NCBI RefSeq assembly: GCF_001039355.2
Contig: NW_019774325.1
Location: forward strand, 173,530 to 222,029
Reading direction: 5' to 3'
DNA length: 48,500 nt
Source of the DNA: Lingula anatina
Taxonomy: Eukaryota; Brachiopoda; Lingulata; Lingulida; Lingulidae
Shown: positions 1 to 10,690 of the stretch, piece by piece
Numbering within the stretch: the first letter of the stretch is position 1
Layout of the letters: the number at the start of each line of letters is the position of its first letter
Notes under the pieces: generated by a model
Told to the model about the DNA's origin: nothing
Database searches by the model: none
What the model saw: only the letters and a program-made list of their open reading frames with translations
Position numbers and translations under genes: made by a program

Positions 1-378
1 CATATCGATGTTTTGGAGTCAGGCTTGCTACCATCTATTACTGACATGTTTGGTGACAGGAATTATCCATTTGTTCACCAGGATGACAATGCTCCTTGTC
101 ACAGGCCCAGAGCAGTTGATGATTGGTTTGACCAACAGGACATTCGCAGGGTGATGTGGCCTGCCCAGAGTCCGGATGCAAACATAATAGAAAATGTGTG
201 GAATGATATGTCAAAACTTTTGACAAATGCCAGTCTAACCAGCAGAGAAATTCTGTTATATTCAGTGTTTCATGCTTGGGCCAGCATAAGCCCTGAACGC
301 ATCAGACAATTATATGAAACCTTGCTTCGTAGACTGGCACCTATTATTAGGTCACGTGGTTATGCCACTAAGTACTAA
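1..378 (+). CDS. Tc1-type transposase, C-terminal half (cut by window edge)
   Basis: The reading frame is already open at base 1 and ends in TAA at 376-378, so the true start lies outside the window. The peptide carries the Tc1 catalytic core: QDDNAPCH holds the second catalytic Asp, and PAQSPDANIIENVW holds the acidic third residue. There are 34 residues between that Asp (before N) and the Glu of IIENVW, which is the DD34E spacing of the Tc1 family. The enzyme cuts and pastes the element at TA sites in the nucleus. No frameshift or stop is visible in the part seen, so the copy could be fairly young. The first Asp and the N-terminal HTH domains cannot be judged. Confidence 0.9.
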   Translation, partial: HIDVLESGLLPSITDMFGDRNYPFVHQDDNAPCHRPRAVDDWFDQQDIRRVMWPAQSPDANIIENVWNDMSKLLTNASLTSREILLYSVFHAWASISPERIRQLYETLLRRLAPIIRSRGYATKY

Positions 379-556
379 TTTTGGACTTGAAGCTGCATAT
401 TTTGGTAGAATGTATATTTTGTTCTCATTTTGTGATTTTTTGTGAAATTTGATGTTAATAAAATGATACCAGGAGCATATCATTCCGAAGTCATTTATCT
501 CCTCCATAGTATTGGCTCAGTAGGGGTGACACTTCTTTTGTCCAGTGTGTGTATAT
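379..556 (+). mobile_element. Tc1 element 3' end with putative terminal inverted repeat
   Basis: After the transposase stop there is an AATAAA at about 454-459. A stretch at about 524-556 reads, on the minus strand, TATATACACACACTGGACAAA and continues into a GTGTCACCCC block, the usual look of a Tc1 terminus next to TA. The matching left repeat lies outside the window, so the exact end is inferred. Confidence 0.5.
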
Positions 557-1109
557 ATAACGCGATGACAGTTAAATTAATTTAAGGTAATACACGCATG
601 ATTGTAAATTTACTCGCGCTTCTTCATATTCAGAACAAGGCTTTTCCCAGAAAACCGTCCAGCTGTCATTTGGACGGCCGATAACATCACTGGACCGCCT
701 ATATTTTCAAAGATGGCTAGATGGCTTAAGACTTTTTTTTTTTTAAATGACTACTTCGCTTGTTGGGGCGGCTTTGGACGTCGTACGAAATTCTCTATAA
801 TAATTTGACGTACCCAGCTTGAATGATGTGTTCCAGTTGAATAATACTACTTTTTTATTCAGTCACGACGTAACTACCACCTACATATAGACCTTACAAA
901 ACAATAAAATGATTCCATCAACTTTGAAATACATGATCCACGCCGAACACAGCAGTGACAAGAGTGGCCTACATTCGTTACAAAGCACGTGTAGGCCTTG
1001 AACGAAATCTGAGCAAACATACCGCCAAATTATGAGAGGGGACACCTTCGAGACCTTCATACGCATGGCACCTGACAACGCTGATTGACAAAAAGACAAA
1101 TGTCATATA
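557..1109. other. Non-coding stretch
   Basis: No convincing coding frame, splice-site pattern or repeat pair was seen. It contains a short poly-T run near 730-740. Confidence 0.4.
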
Positions 1110-1375
1110 TCCTCCGCGAGAGATCGTTAGCGATCCGAGCGAGCCGAGAAAGCAATTTTCATGTTCGTTTAAGGGACTTCCGTGGCGGTAGATAGCTATA
1201 GTTTACCGGAGATCGTACGCGTCCAAGCGCGATGAGAAGCAGAGAAACTTCGTTCACGGAAGATCATGATCAGAAGCCGGAGATCGCTCGCGAGACGAGT
1301 GCACAAATTTCACATTCGTTCAAGGGAGTTTGTTCGCGGAAGATCATCAGCGGGAGATCGTTACCGATTAATTTT
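1110..1375. repeat. Imperfect GATC-rich direct duplication
   Basis: Two diverged copies of about 130-150 bp are seen, one from about 1121 and one from about 1279. Both start GAGATCG, share a CATTCGTT/CATGTTCGTTTAAGGGA-like core, and end in a CGGAAGATCAT-like segment. The region is much richer in CpG and GATC than its AT-rich surroundings. No coding potential was recognised. Confidence 0.5.
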
Positions 1376-1432
1376 ATCCTGCCTCCTTGAAATTTACTTG
1401 CAAAAGTTGGACGCCCTGAAATTTTGAAGGAA

Positions 1433-1492
1433 ATTAGGGGCCATTCAGAATGAGAAGATCCCAGTGCTAACTAGTCCACGGCTTAGATATTG
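1433..1492. repeat. Half of a Harbinger-type MITE
   Basis: The segment reads TTAGGGGCCATTCAGAATG and soon after CTAACTAGTCC. It resembles the left end of the complete MITE at 4835-5009. No matching right end was found, so it is a solo or decayed copy. Confidence 0.45.
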
Positions 1493-1650
1493 GCGAACCT
1501 AAAAGGAAGAGACCGCTAAATCCTGTAATGGTCTCTCCGCCTCTCACACGCCTCCCCACGCGTCCTCCCTCGACCAGTCGAATTGAGACGAGATTTAATA
1601 ACTGTGCCCCTGCTTACGATGTTAATTATTTTTCACCTGTTTACCGTTAG

Positions 1651-2459
1651 CAGGGGCGGATCCAGGAATATAATAATCTTTATTGAGCACTAAAATGTGT
1701 ACAAGTTACATTTTACGGGCTCTCTAGACTACTTTAGAATTATAACATCTATATAAATACAAAATACATGTTTCACTTTTAGGACTGAGCAGCCACTCAT
1801 GATCTGTTTTCTGCTCAGGAGACTCTTCTGTCACCATGTTCTTCGCATTTCAGTAAAAAATGAATTTTCGTTTCAATTTCATTACAGTGGGGCACTTACG
1901 ATTTTCAGTGGGATAGAGGAAGTATAGCGACCCCGTTCAATTTCCAAGTTGTGGTCACTTATTCGTATTTTCGCAGTAGTCTTTATTTCCGATGGCGTGG
2001 TTTTCATTAAGAGATATTTTTCAGGGGCGTACGTTTTTAAAGTAATCTATATGTCCTAAGTTTACTATAGTAGTCACTTGTCAGGTTTTTCCAAAATAGT
2101 CCCTCAATCTTATTGTTGAAAGTATCTTTCAGATTTTCAAAAGTATCTAGCGTTTGTGTATCAGTTTGATGACCAAGACCCCAACATTTGAAGGGGTCGG
2201 TTTTTAGAAATGACAGGCCGCGGATGTGAAGCTGACACGACCCCCCTCCTTTGCGTGGGATTCGGGGTCCCGAAAAAAAAATTGGTAGGGGCATATTTTA
2301 GAGGGACAACGGTGCCATTTGGTAATCTTTAGAACTATGATTATCTACTCAAATTCTTATTTCGAAAGGGAACCATTGGTGTGATTTTTTTCAGAAATCA
2401 AAGGGTGAGGGGGGGGGGGTCAGGACTCCCCTGGCACCCCCCTAAATCCGCCACTTCTG
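1651..2459. mobile_element. Putative non-autonomous DNA transposon with CAGGGGCGGATC-type ends
   Basis: The left end CAGGGGCGGATCCAGG faces a right end whose reverse complement begins CAGAAGTGGCGGATTTAGG, giving imperfect inverted termini about 810 bp apart. No coding region is present inside. No clear target-site duplication was found, so the boundaries are tentative. The left-end sequence is shared with the short MITE at 31920-32087. Confidence 0.5.
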
Positions 2460-2585
2460 TTATTAATTTCAAAGAAATTACTGCCCCGTTTGTTAATTTG
2501 GAGCCATACTATTTTTACATTTTTGAGCATTTTCCACTCTAAACTATTATTGAAAATGGTTAATTACTGCTTCTGAGAACTTGAG

Positions 2586-2861
2586 AGCATAACTAGAAAA
2601 GCACCGAGAGCGCAGACCGCCAAGGCAGCAATTTTTTTCTTCTTATTATTATTGATTATTGATTTACTATTGATCCGGATCAATACCACAAAACTAATAA
2701 TCTGTTCCTTGTCCCACTTCTGGCAGTTCCTGATAATTTAGGCTAATCAAAATCGGTCCATAACATTTTGAGTTATGTTGATGACAGACGGACAGAAAGA
2801 CAGACAGCCAAACAAGCAAATAAACAGGCGTGAAAATATAACCTCCTTGGCGGAGGTAATA
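2586..2861. repeat. Dispersed repeat ending in CCTCCTTGGCGGAGG palindrome
   Basis: The segment has an ATCAAAATCGGTCCATAAC core and an AGTTATGTTGATGACAGACG stretch. It then has a GACAGA/CAAACAAGCAAATAAACA tract and ends in AACCTCCTTGGCGGAGGTAATAA, whose core is a perfect hairpin. Repeats with this tail are common in marine animal genomes, from general familiarity. Only the right end is convincing here. Confidence 0.5.
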
Positions 2862-3357
2862 ACCCTGATCTCAAGCAGATATTGATATCAACAAAGGCAC
2901 TAGCAAGGGAAACTCTCTCTTGCTTTTTGTCTCTCTTTCTACAGGTGAACTTTGCTAAACTGTCTGCATGATGGTATACTAGTATATTATCAGAAGGGGG
3001 TCCATTGTTTGCTGAAGGTAATATATGTCCTTTTTTAAACGGAATTCCGTGCCATTGTTAAATTTTAGTGAGTAAATCTCCCATTTGTAATTGTGCCACT
3101 GCATTCGCCAGTAATTTTGTGAATATTTATACCCTACTGTGTGATCTTTATAGCCTTAGATCAAACATAAACCTCCGAAATGTTATAAAATTACTACTTT
3201 CAGATCTATCAAATCCCCCTGTCAAAGAAAAATTGAAATAATATATTGAGAAATCACGTAAAATTATTTTGTATTCTCGTAACGTCGTCAACTCAAGCAC
3301 GTTTTGGTCATTGTATAATCGGCGGTTAGGAGCTATACATTTTAAAGATCAGAAAAA
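2862..3357. other. Non-coding region upstream of DSN1
   Basis: No separate gene was seen. It should hold the promoter and 5' UTR of the DSN1 gene that starts at 3358. No TATA box or initiator could be assigned with confidence. Confidence 0.4.
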
Positions 3358-6346
3358 ATGGCGGAAACTCCAAACATTCGAGTTACAAGGTAAGGTTTCG
3401 CCTGTGTACCCGCTTGTCCCTTGTAAGGCCTTGGTTCAGCTCATTTACCCTTAATCAAACTTATTCTTATTCCAATACTGTTTGAAACCCACAAGTTTTA
3501 TGAGTTTAGTAAATTTTTGGCTTTATACCTGACTTGGCTATCAGCATCACGAAATTCTTCGAAAATACAACAATTTGTCAGCCATTTAGCCCACCATAAA
3601 ACTTCAATATATTTTCGAAGTATTGCGTTATGACTTTGAGAAGTGCTTATGCGATTAAAATAGATTAGACTGGCAGTTCATTTACTAATTTAACGATTAA
3701 TACATGCCTTCAAGTGCAAAATGACGATTGAAATAGAGAAATGGTGAATATATATTTACTCCAGATCATCTTCCAAGGCCCTTGGCGGATCTGGTTCAGG
3801 AGCCAGGGTTTCTTCCAGACTACAGACCACACAGAGTGAACCCAGGTCTGGGCCAACTTCAAGACCATCAAGGACAGCCAGGTCCACCTCAACTTCCAAA
3901 AAACAGAGTAAAACCAGAGCTAACTCAACCCCCATGTCACAGAGTGGTGCAGAGTCAGGTTCAACACCCAAGTCACACACTGACATCGAGCCAGGTTCAC
4001 AGTCTGAAACAGTGACTAAAACTACGAAGAGCTCATTAAAGAGAGCACATTCACCAGTTACTGAAAAACTCCAGGTGGAAATAGCTGTTGAAGATACAGA
4101 GTCTGAAGTTGAGGTATTTTATGTAGGAATATTATTTCTGTAGAGAGATAGGATGAAGATCTTTCAGGAATGAATTGAAAAGTGAATTGAAAAAAATCAG
4201 AGAAGTGAGCAATGTAAAAATCTTAAAAAATTACACATTACACTTATTACATTTGCTTTTTATTGCTATTTAATAATTAATTGCAAAAACACATTATGTT
4301 TAAAATTTGCCTTTAAAGACTTATAAAATCCATTTCAGGAACCAGAGAAGAAGAGGCGCACCACAACAGGGCACCTCACCAAAAGGCGATCAAGTTTTGT
4401 GAGAGGAAGAATTAATAAACCATTGAGTGCACTTACATCTGCAGGTATTTCATTTCAGAATATGTAATATTGAATTTGTATTAAGGTTATTAATTGTTAT
4501 GTAAGCAATTTTTGAGTTCAGGTCATCACATTGTCAGCAGCTGTGATTGTTAAATAAAAAGCATTTAGCCTTTGTATGTTGAAGTTTATATACAAAAATT
4601 TTTTAAACATAATTATTTTAACTGATTTAAGGTAATAACTTCTTTAAACCTGTGATTTTTGCCCCCAAATATATTTGTACTAGTATGTTGAATATAATTG
4701 TTGTGATTCAGTATTTGTTTTTTTTTTCTAGAACTGAGTGTTGGTATTCCTTCCGAGCTCCCTGGAGAGGAAAGACTAAGTAGATTAACAAAGGAGTGCC
4801 TTGAGGTAATGTGAAAGCATGTATTCTTAACTTAGGCCCCATTCAGAATAGGGGACTAACTAGTCTCAGGGTCCAATATGGCCAACCCACTTGAATACTT
4901 CCCCACAGGATATCTGTTCAATGTCTATTAGCAGATTAGTAAACACGCTTTGTAGTGGATCACCATATTTTACCCTAGGACTAGTTAGTCCCCTTTTCTG
5001 AATGGGGCCTTAATCATCAATACACACAAGTCCCCTATTCTGAATGGGGCCTTAATCATCAATACAAAATCATCAATACGAAATCTTTATTTGGAATGTG
5101 TACTCTTCCTTCAGTTCACACTGCAGAAGCTGAGTGAAGAGTTCTCAGATCTGGATGGAGTACAACAGTTTGGAGTTCAAGGTAAATGTAACAAACACAT
5201 CAGTCATGATTTGCGTAAGTAACACATTTTGACTAACTAACTTTAAAAAAAAAACAAGTATTGAATCCTATAAGAAAGAACAATATACCTGGTGCAGTAT
5301 CTTAAGTTAATATTGATAACAATGTTTCTCACAATTTGTAGCTGGTGGTAGTATTGCTGTGCCTAATTAATTTTTAGGTTTTTGTGATAAGTAGTATTAT
5401 TGTTATTTTTATGCAAAATCTTTACAGCCCGTGATGCAGTGGCTGGGGTTATATCAAAGTTGGAGACTAGTGGTAAATTTAGCCGTGCATGCAACAAAGG
5501 CAAAAGGCAAGTGTGGCTTCATCGTGCTGTCTCTTTCTTGTTGTTGCTGTTTTATTATTATGTCTTCAAAACTTATTTTTGTAAGATAACATTTAATCTT
5601 TAAATTAGTCCTGTTCCATTGTTGTAAAGTATATTTGCTTGGAAAATTTTGAATAAAAATGGTGGAGGGAGCAGATTTGGTTAGGCTTGAGTACTTATAT
5701 TGTTTTTGTTGCAGTTGTTTACCCAATCCAGTGAATAGTGAGATTGAACAAGCAGCATCTGAGTATCAGGGTCACATTGACAGGTGAGGCATGTTGACAT
5801 GTTGACAGGTGAGGCATGTTGATAGGTAAATCATATTAATTGTTGTAGGGTCATGTTGGAGGGAAAGGCTTGTTCCATTGTTACACAAAGAATGCTGTCA
5901 TATTGTGTGATTTACTGCTGGTATTGTTGGGTTGTGCAAAAAAAAAAAAAAATTATAATATATAAATTAATAATAAATAATAATAACAGACATACATATA
6001 TGCAGGTTAACCAGGAATGTTTCTGTTTTGCTCCATCGTAAGGTCATAAAATGTTCCATTGAAATAAGTCACATTATGTGTGTAGTCGTTTAAAAAAGAA
6101 AAGATATAAATCATTTTCTCAAAACTGATGATGTTTTGAGACCTTTCCTATTGGATATTTGAGGGTGATATCAAATTCCAGTGATCTTTATAGAAGTGAG
6201 AACTAAATCAAATGAACCTCATCATATTCAATGATGCTTTTCAAACAATTACTCAGAGTTTATATTACCTTCAGATTGCAGGAAGAAGATGCTACATGGG
6301 CTCAGTTGATGAAAGAAAGAGAAGATGCTGCAGCTCAATTGGAACA
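3358..6346 (+). CDS. DSN1: DSN1, Mis12 kinetochore complex subunit (exons 1-8, 3' end not found)
   Basis: Eight exons join in one frame: 3358-3389, 3765-4113, 4339-4444, 4732-4805, 5115-5181, 5428-5506, 5715-5783 and 6275-6346. All have AG acceptors and GT donors except exon 6, whose donor is GCAAGT (a GC-AG intron). The sum is 848 nt, about 282 codons. The N-terminal part is Ser/Thr/Arg-rich and leads to KRRSSF, which fits the basic Ser motif that Aurora B phosphorylates in DSN1 proteins. Then come ELPGEERLSRLTKECLEFTL and a helical region with TWAQLMKERE, matching the conserved DSN1 order. DSN1 is a structural subunit of the Mis12 complex, which links CENP-C/CENP-T to Ndc80 at the kinetochore. 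The last exon ends in phase 2. The expected C-terminal ~70 residues were not recognised downstream, where repeats and transposons begin. Confidence 0.85.
4835..5009. mobile_element. Harbinger-type MITE in DSN1 intron 4
   Basis: The left end GGCCCCATTCAGAATAGGGG faces a right end whose reverse complement is GGCCCCATTCAGAAAAGGGG. Both continue into ACTAACTAGTC, so the inverted repeats are about 35 bp. Both flanks are TTA (4832-4834 and 5010-5012), the 3-bp TWA target duplication typical of PIF/Harbinger. A second partial right end plus the flank TTAATCATCAATAC is repeated at about 5030-5066. Confidence 0.8.
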
Positions 6347-6389
6347 GTAAGTACATGATGGTTCAATGTTATAAAGTCAATTGTTAATT

Positions 6390-6790
6390 AGTACCACCAG
6401 CGTGTACGCTGGCGGTACTCATGGTTTTAGTCCCGACCTGTCTCGTCCGGCTCCGTTGGCTCCGCCGGCTCCGCGTACTGGCGCCGGATACAAGTCACCG
6501 TTACCGCTTCTCCTCCTAGACCGCAAGGACCCCTGTCCCCATCTCNGCTTCCCTTATATCTCCAAAACTGGCAGAGATAGGACCATATTTGTACCACCAG
6601 CGTAGGCGCTGGCGGTACCCATGGTTTTAGTCCCGACCCGTATGTTCCGCCGGCTCCTGCGGCTCCGCCGGCTCCTGCCGCCGCCAAGTCACCGTTACTG
6701 CTTCTCCTCCTAGATGGGAAGGGCCTGTATACCCATCTCTTGGATTTAGGTCACCTATAATCTCAACTCGTTCCACGTAAAATTTGGGCT
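6390..6790. repeat. Two tandem copies of a GTACCACCAGCG hairpin repeat, with an assembly N
   Basis: Copies begin at about 6391 and 6592. Each starts with a hairpin (TACCACCAGCG...CGCTGGCGGTAC) followed by CATGGTTTTAGTCCCGACC and a GC-rich CCGGCTCC tract, then CAAGTCACCGTTA. They are diverged, so this is a true repeat. An N at 6545 means the spacing may be unreliable. Similar hairpin sequence appears at 25930-25965, next to another N. Confidence 0.6.
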
Positions 6791-6939
6791 TTGTCGGTAT
6801 TTGGGTCTAGGTGTGGCACTCGTTGCAATGCACCCTTGTCCAAAAATGACAAAATTGAATGCTAATTATCTACCGTACGGAAGGAATTATGGGAAAATTT
6901 TCTACAGACAGCTTTCCAAAAGTCATATGTGTAGATTTC

Positions 6940-8480
6940 AAATATGCCCTTGGATTTGACCTTTGACCTTTATTTCGAGGTCAAACGGGCCAAAATTTTC
7001 AAAAAAACGAAGTTTTTTACGAAAAAAAATTTATTTGTGCTGTTATTCAGACACCACACAGACTTAACCAATAATATTATTGGAAAGTGTTACCTGTCGG
7101 GTCATCTTTCATCACCATGGATTAGGGGTCAATCGGTGCATTTTCACAGGAGTAGCAGCCATAAGATGCCGAAACTGAAAAATTTGTCTCTAATTCGGGA
7201 ACCGTTAATGCTACAGACTCATTCTTTTTTGCATTTTGTAGAGCATGTAAAGCCCAACACTGGGAGTGGTTTCCGTTTTTTGTATTCCATACAGTTTTCG
7301 AGTTATGCTGTATCAAAATGTACATACCATAAACTGAACTTTCCAAGTTTTTGAACCCTTTTATCTCCAAAACTGGTAGAGATAGGTCCATAGTTACTTT
7401 TGAACTTGAGTAGGAAGTCATATACAGGCAATCTAAATGTGACCTTGAAATTGACCTTTGACCTACTTTTCACCAGGAACTGAAGTTTGCAACATTTTAG
7501 TCCCTTATATCTTGAGAACTGGCAGAGATACGACCTTAGTTACTATTGAAGCCAAATAGGAAGTCATATACTGGCACTCTAAACATGACCTTGAAATTGA
7601 CCTTTGACCTACTTTTCACCATAAACTGAACTTTCCAAGTTTTTGAACCCTTTTATCTTCAAAGCTTTCAGAGATAGGTCCATAGTTACTTTTGAACTTG
7701 AGTAGGAAGTCATATACTGGCAATCTAAATGTGACCTTGAAATTGACCTTTGACCTACTTTTCACCAGGAACTGAAGTTTGCAACATTTTAGTCCCTTAT
7801 ATCTTGAGAACTGGCAGAGATACGACCTTAGTTACCATTGAAGCCAAATAGGAAGTCATACACTGGCACTCTAAACATGACCTTGAAAATGACCTTTGAC
7901 CTACTTTTCACCATAAACCGAACTTTCCAAGTTTTTGAACCCTTTTATCCTCAAAACTGGCAGAGATACAACCTTAGATACTATTGAAGCCAAATAAGAA
8001 GTCATATACTGGCACTCTAAACATGACCTTGAAATTGACCTTTCACCTACTTTTCACCATAAACCAAACTTTCCAAGTTTTTGAACCCTTTTATCTCCAA
8101 AACTGGCAGAGATAGGTCCATAGTTACTTTTGAACTTGAATAGGAAGTCATATACTGGCAATCTTAATGTGACCTTGAAATTGACCTTTGACCTATTTTT
8201 CACCAGGAACTGAAGTTTGGAACATTTTAGTCCCTTATATCTTGAGAACTGGCAGAGATACGACCATAGTTACTATTGAACTTGAATAGGAATTCATATA
8301 CTGGCAATCTAAATGTGAACTTGAAATTGACCTTTGACCTACTTTTCATCATGAACTGAACTTTGCAACATTTAAGTATCTTATATCTCCAGAACTGGCA
8401 GACATAGGACTATAGTTACTATTGAAGTTAATAGGAATTCACATACTGGCAATTTAACTGTGATCTTAAACTTAGACTTC
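6940..8480. repeat. 146-bp tandem repeat array with DR1-like motifs
   Basis: The motif TTGACCTTTGACCT starts at 7451, 7597, 7743, 8181 and 8327. A variant is at 7889 (ATGACC...) and a mutated one at 8035 (TTTCACCT). Every step is exactly 146 bp. A related single unit lies upstream near 6955. On the minus strand the motif is AGGTCAAAGGTCA, a DR1 (two AGGTCA half-sites, spacer 1). Two monomer types alternate, one with AGTTTGCAACATTTTAGTCC and one with CTTTCCAAGTTTTTGAACCC, so there is a partial 292-bp higher-order unit. No protein is credible here. Confidence 0.85.
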
Positions 8481-8599
8481 GAATTTTGATCTTTCACCCA
8501 CTTATTATTATCTTCAAAAGTGACAAAGATACACCTGCGGTTCCTATTAAAATTGAATGAGATATGCTTATATGTGGCATGAGTGTAACGAGGACTAAT

Positions 8600-9759
8600 G
8601 ATATGCATGGATGCATTGTACGTTCATTTTTTTGGGCCAATTATGTTGTTTTTCTCCAGAATTTCAGTGTATTTTTAAGAAATATAATGGAAAATTCCCT
8701 TTTGTTGTAAGATAACGTTATGCAATGCTTCAAAGATTTTTGACACAGACTTAATCCAGTTTAACCTTTCAAAGTAATAGGGTTTTGCATGGGCAATTTT
8801 TATTTTTACAAAGAAATAATTAAACTTAGATATATCAGGACTTTATCCTGTAATATAATTGGGGAGCCATGCACCCACATGTAAGCTGGGAGATATCATA
8901 CACTGTATATTGCGTAAGTTTAGGCCTACATTTAGCCGTACATGGGGCTTTTGAAAATTTGTACTTACAATTTTAAAAGGTCTGATACCTCTGTTTGGCA
9001 AAGATACACCTGCAGTTCCTGTTTAAATTGAATGAGATATATGTTAATGTGCCCTTAAGTTTTTTTTTTTTTTTGGACTTTTTACCAAAACTGCATTTTA
9101 CATTTTTTCTGATTTTCATACATTCAAACCTGACAGAGATGCACCACATCATACTGTTTACAAGATGAAATTGTATGTCAGAATAACAAATTTTTGTAAT
9201 AAAAATTTTATTTTCAAAAATTACACTTTCAAAAATAATTTTTTGAATAAAATTTTTGAATCAATGAATCAAAATATCTCATACATGAAAGTACACATTG
9301 AAACATCAGTATCAAAATATTAGATAGTTATCCATTTAAGTAAATACCAAGTTAACTGTCGGCCTATATATGCATATAAGTAAAATACCTATTAAACTAA
9401 ACAATCGAACGTCTACGTTAATCAAAATCTACTAATCTATGCATACAGGTATAATTTGTTATTAAATTATACAATTAAAATTTTACATAAATGAGCAATA
9501 TATAAAAATACAAATATATTTTAGGATTATGTGTATATTAAATTATCTATTTGTAAACATATATAATTTAACAACAAAAAACAAAGAGACAATCAAAGAG
9601 ATTTTCCCACTAAAATGGATTTATAAAAAACAGAACAATTAATAATAATCAATATTTTTTTACTTAGTGGAAATTTTCAAACCACTAGAGTGCCCCTTTT
9701 AATCAAATAAAGCATACCAAATATAATGCAAATATTCTATTTATCATTATAATGAAAGT
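8600..9759. other. AT-rich non-coding stretch
   Basis: No gene was seen. It holds poly-T and poly-A runs (for example about 9060-9075) and a decayed repeat of the AAAGATACACCTGC(A/G)GTTCC phrase found both near 8527 and 9000. Confidence 0.4.
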
Positions 9760-10104
9760 GATAATAACTCTTCGTTTTGGCCAAAAAATGAATTTTCCTG
9801 GAGTAAACAACAATTTTCCCATACTTACCAATGGTTAATGAATCCATTTTTACATTCAAAGTTAGTCCCTGGTTTTTTTCTAAAAAGTTTGGTTTTTTGT
9901 TAAAATCTCTTAAGAGATTTTAACATAGTATAGCCATCAATGGAGGTCACGTGGTCTAAAGACAAGCTCAGATATCAGAATAATAGCTATAACAGCCGTT
10001 TTTGTGGGAAAACAGAATATATTACATTTTTATGAGTCACTCACAATGTTTTTATTGTGAAATACAGATTTCATACGAAGAGTTATTATCCCTTGAAGCA
10101 GTTA
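9760..10104. mobile_element. MITE with GGGATAATAACTCTTC ends, copy 1 (intact)
   Basis: The left side starts GATAATAACTCTTCGTTTTGG. The right side ends ACGAAGAGTTATTATCCC, the reverse complement, giving terminal inverted repeats about 18-20 bp long over ~340 bp. A second copy, interrupted by another transposon, lies at 22688-23393 in the same orientation. This copy has the uninterrupted internal sequence and serves as its empty site. Confidence 0.7.
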
Positions 10105-10369
10105 AAACATATATTTATATATGTATAATAAAATGAAATCAGAACAGTCAGTCAGTCGAAATTTAAATTTGAGATAAAAAATAAGTGTAAAAATTTCATC
10201 ATGATTATTTGACTACTACTAGTTTTAATACAAATTGAAATAATTTTCAAACGATCTGTGTATATCTTTACAATACATATTGTTAAGCAATCATGTATAT
10301 TAGAAATAAAACCAAAACATGTCTTAATTTACACATTTAAAAAATCAAAACTGTGTATAATATGTTATC
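10105..10369. other. AT-rich non-coding DNA between MITE and Helentron 3' repeats
   Basis: No gene was seen. It probably belongs to the 3' flank or 3' end of the Helentron, but no terminal hairpin could be fixed with confidence. Confidence 0.35.
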
Positions 10370-10690
10370 AAATACATAAGGCCATTCACATTTGAAGAAA
10401 ATATTTACAAATAATTTACATTAACAATTTTTACATATATACAATGTTTTTCATAACTGTTTACACATTTTCATGTACAATGCATTGTGTATATTATATG
10501 TTTTAAATACATAAGAGCATTAACATCTGAAGAATAATAATTACAAATAATTTACATTAACAATTTTTACATATATACAATGTTTTTTATAAATGTCTAC
10601 AAATAATTTACATTAACAATTTTTACATATATACAATGTTTTTTATAACTGTCTATACATTTTCATTTACTATGCATTGATGGGAATAAT
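10370..10690 (-). repeat. Tandem repeats at the 3' end of the Helentron gene
   Basis: At least three copies of an ACAAATAATTTACATTAACA unit that continues into TTTTTACATATATACAATG are seen, starting at about 10406, 10543 and 10596. The sequence around the stop codon (CATTTACTATGCATTGATG) also has a relative at about 10470 (CATGTACAATGCATTGTG). Part of the array therefore arose by duplication that included the end of the coding region. Confidence 0.6.

Noticed and set aside
3782-4015. 77-residue plus-strand ORF and overlapping minus-strand ORFs
   Set aside because: These are other frames of DSN1 exon 2. The splice-consistent frame continues into recognisable DSN1 sequence.
6944-7354. 136-residue plus-strand ORF
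   Set aside because: It lies in the upstream edge of the 146-bp satellite and has no domain features. Repeat periodicity explains the sequence better.
7430-8480. CRISPR-like array
   Set aside because: Units are contiguous 146-bp satellites with no short repeat/unique spacer alternation, and the genome is eukaryotic.
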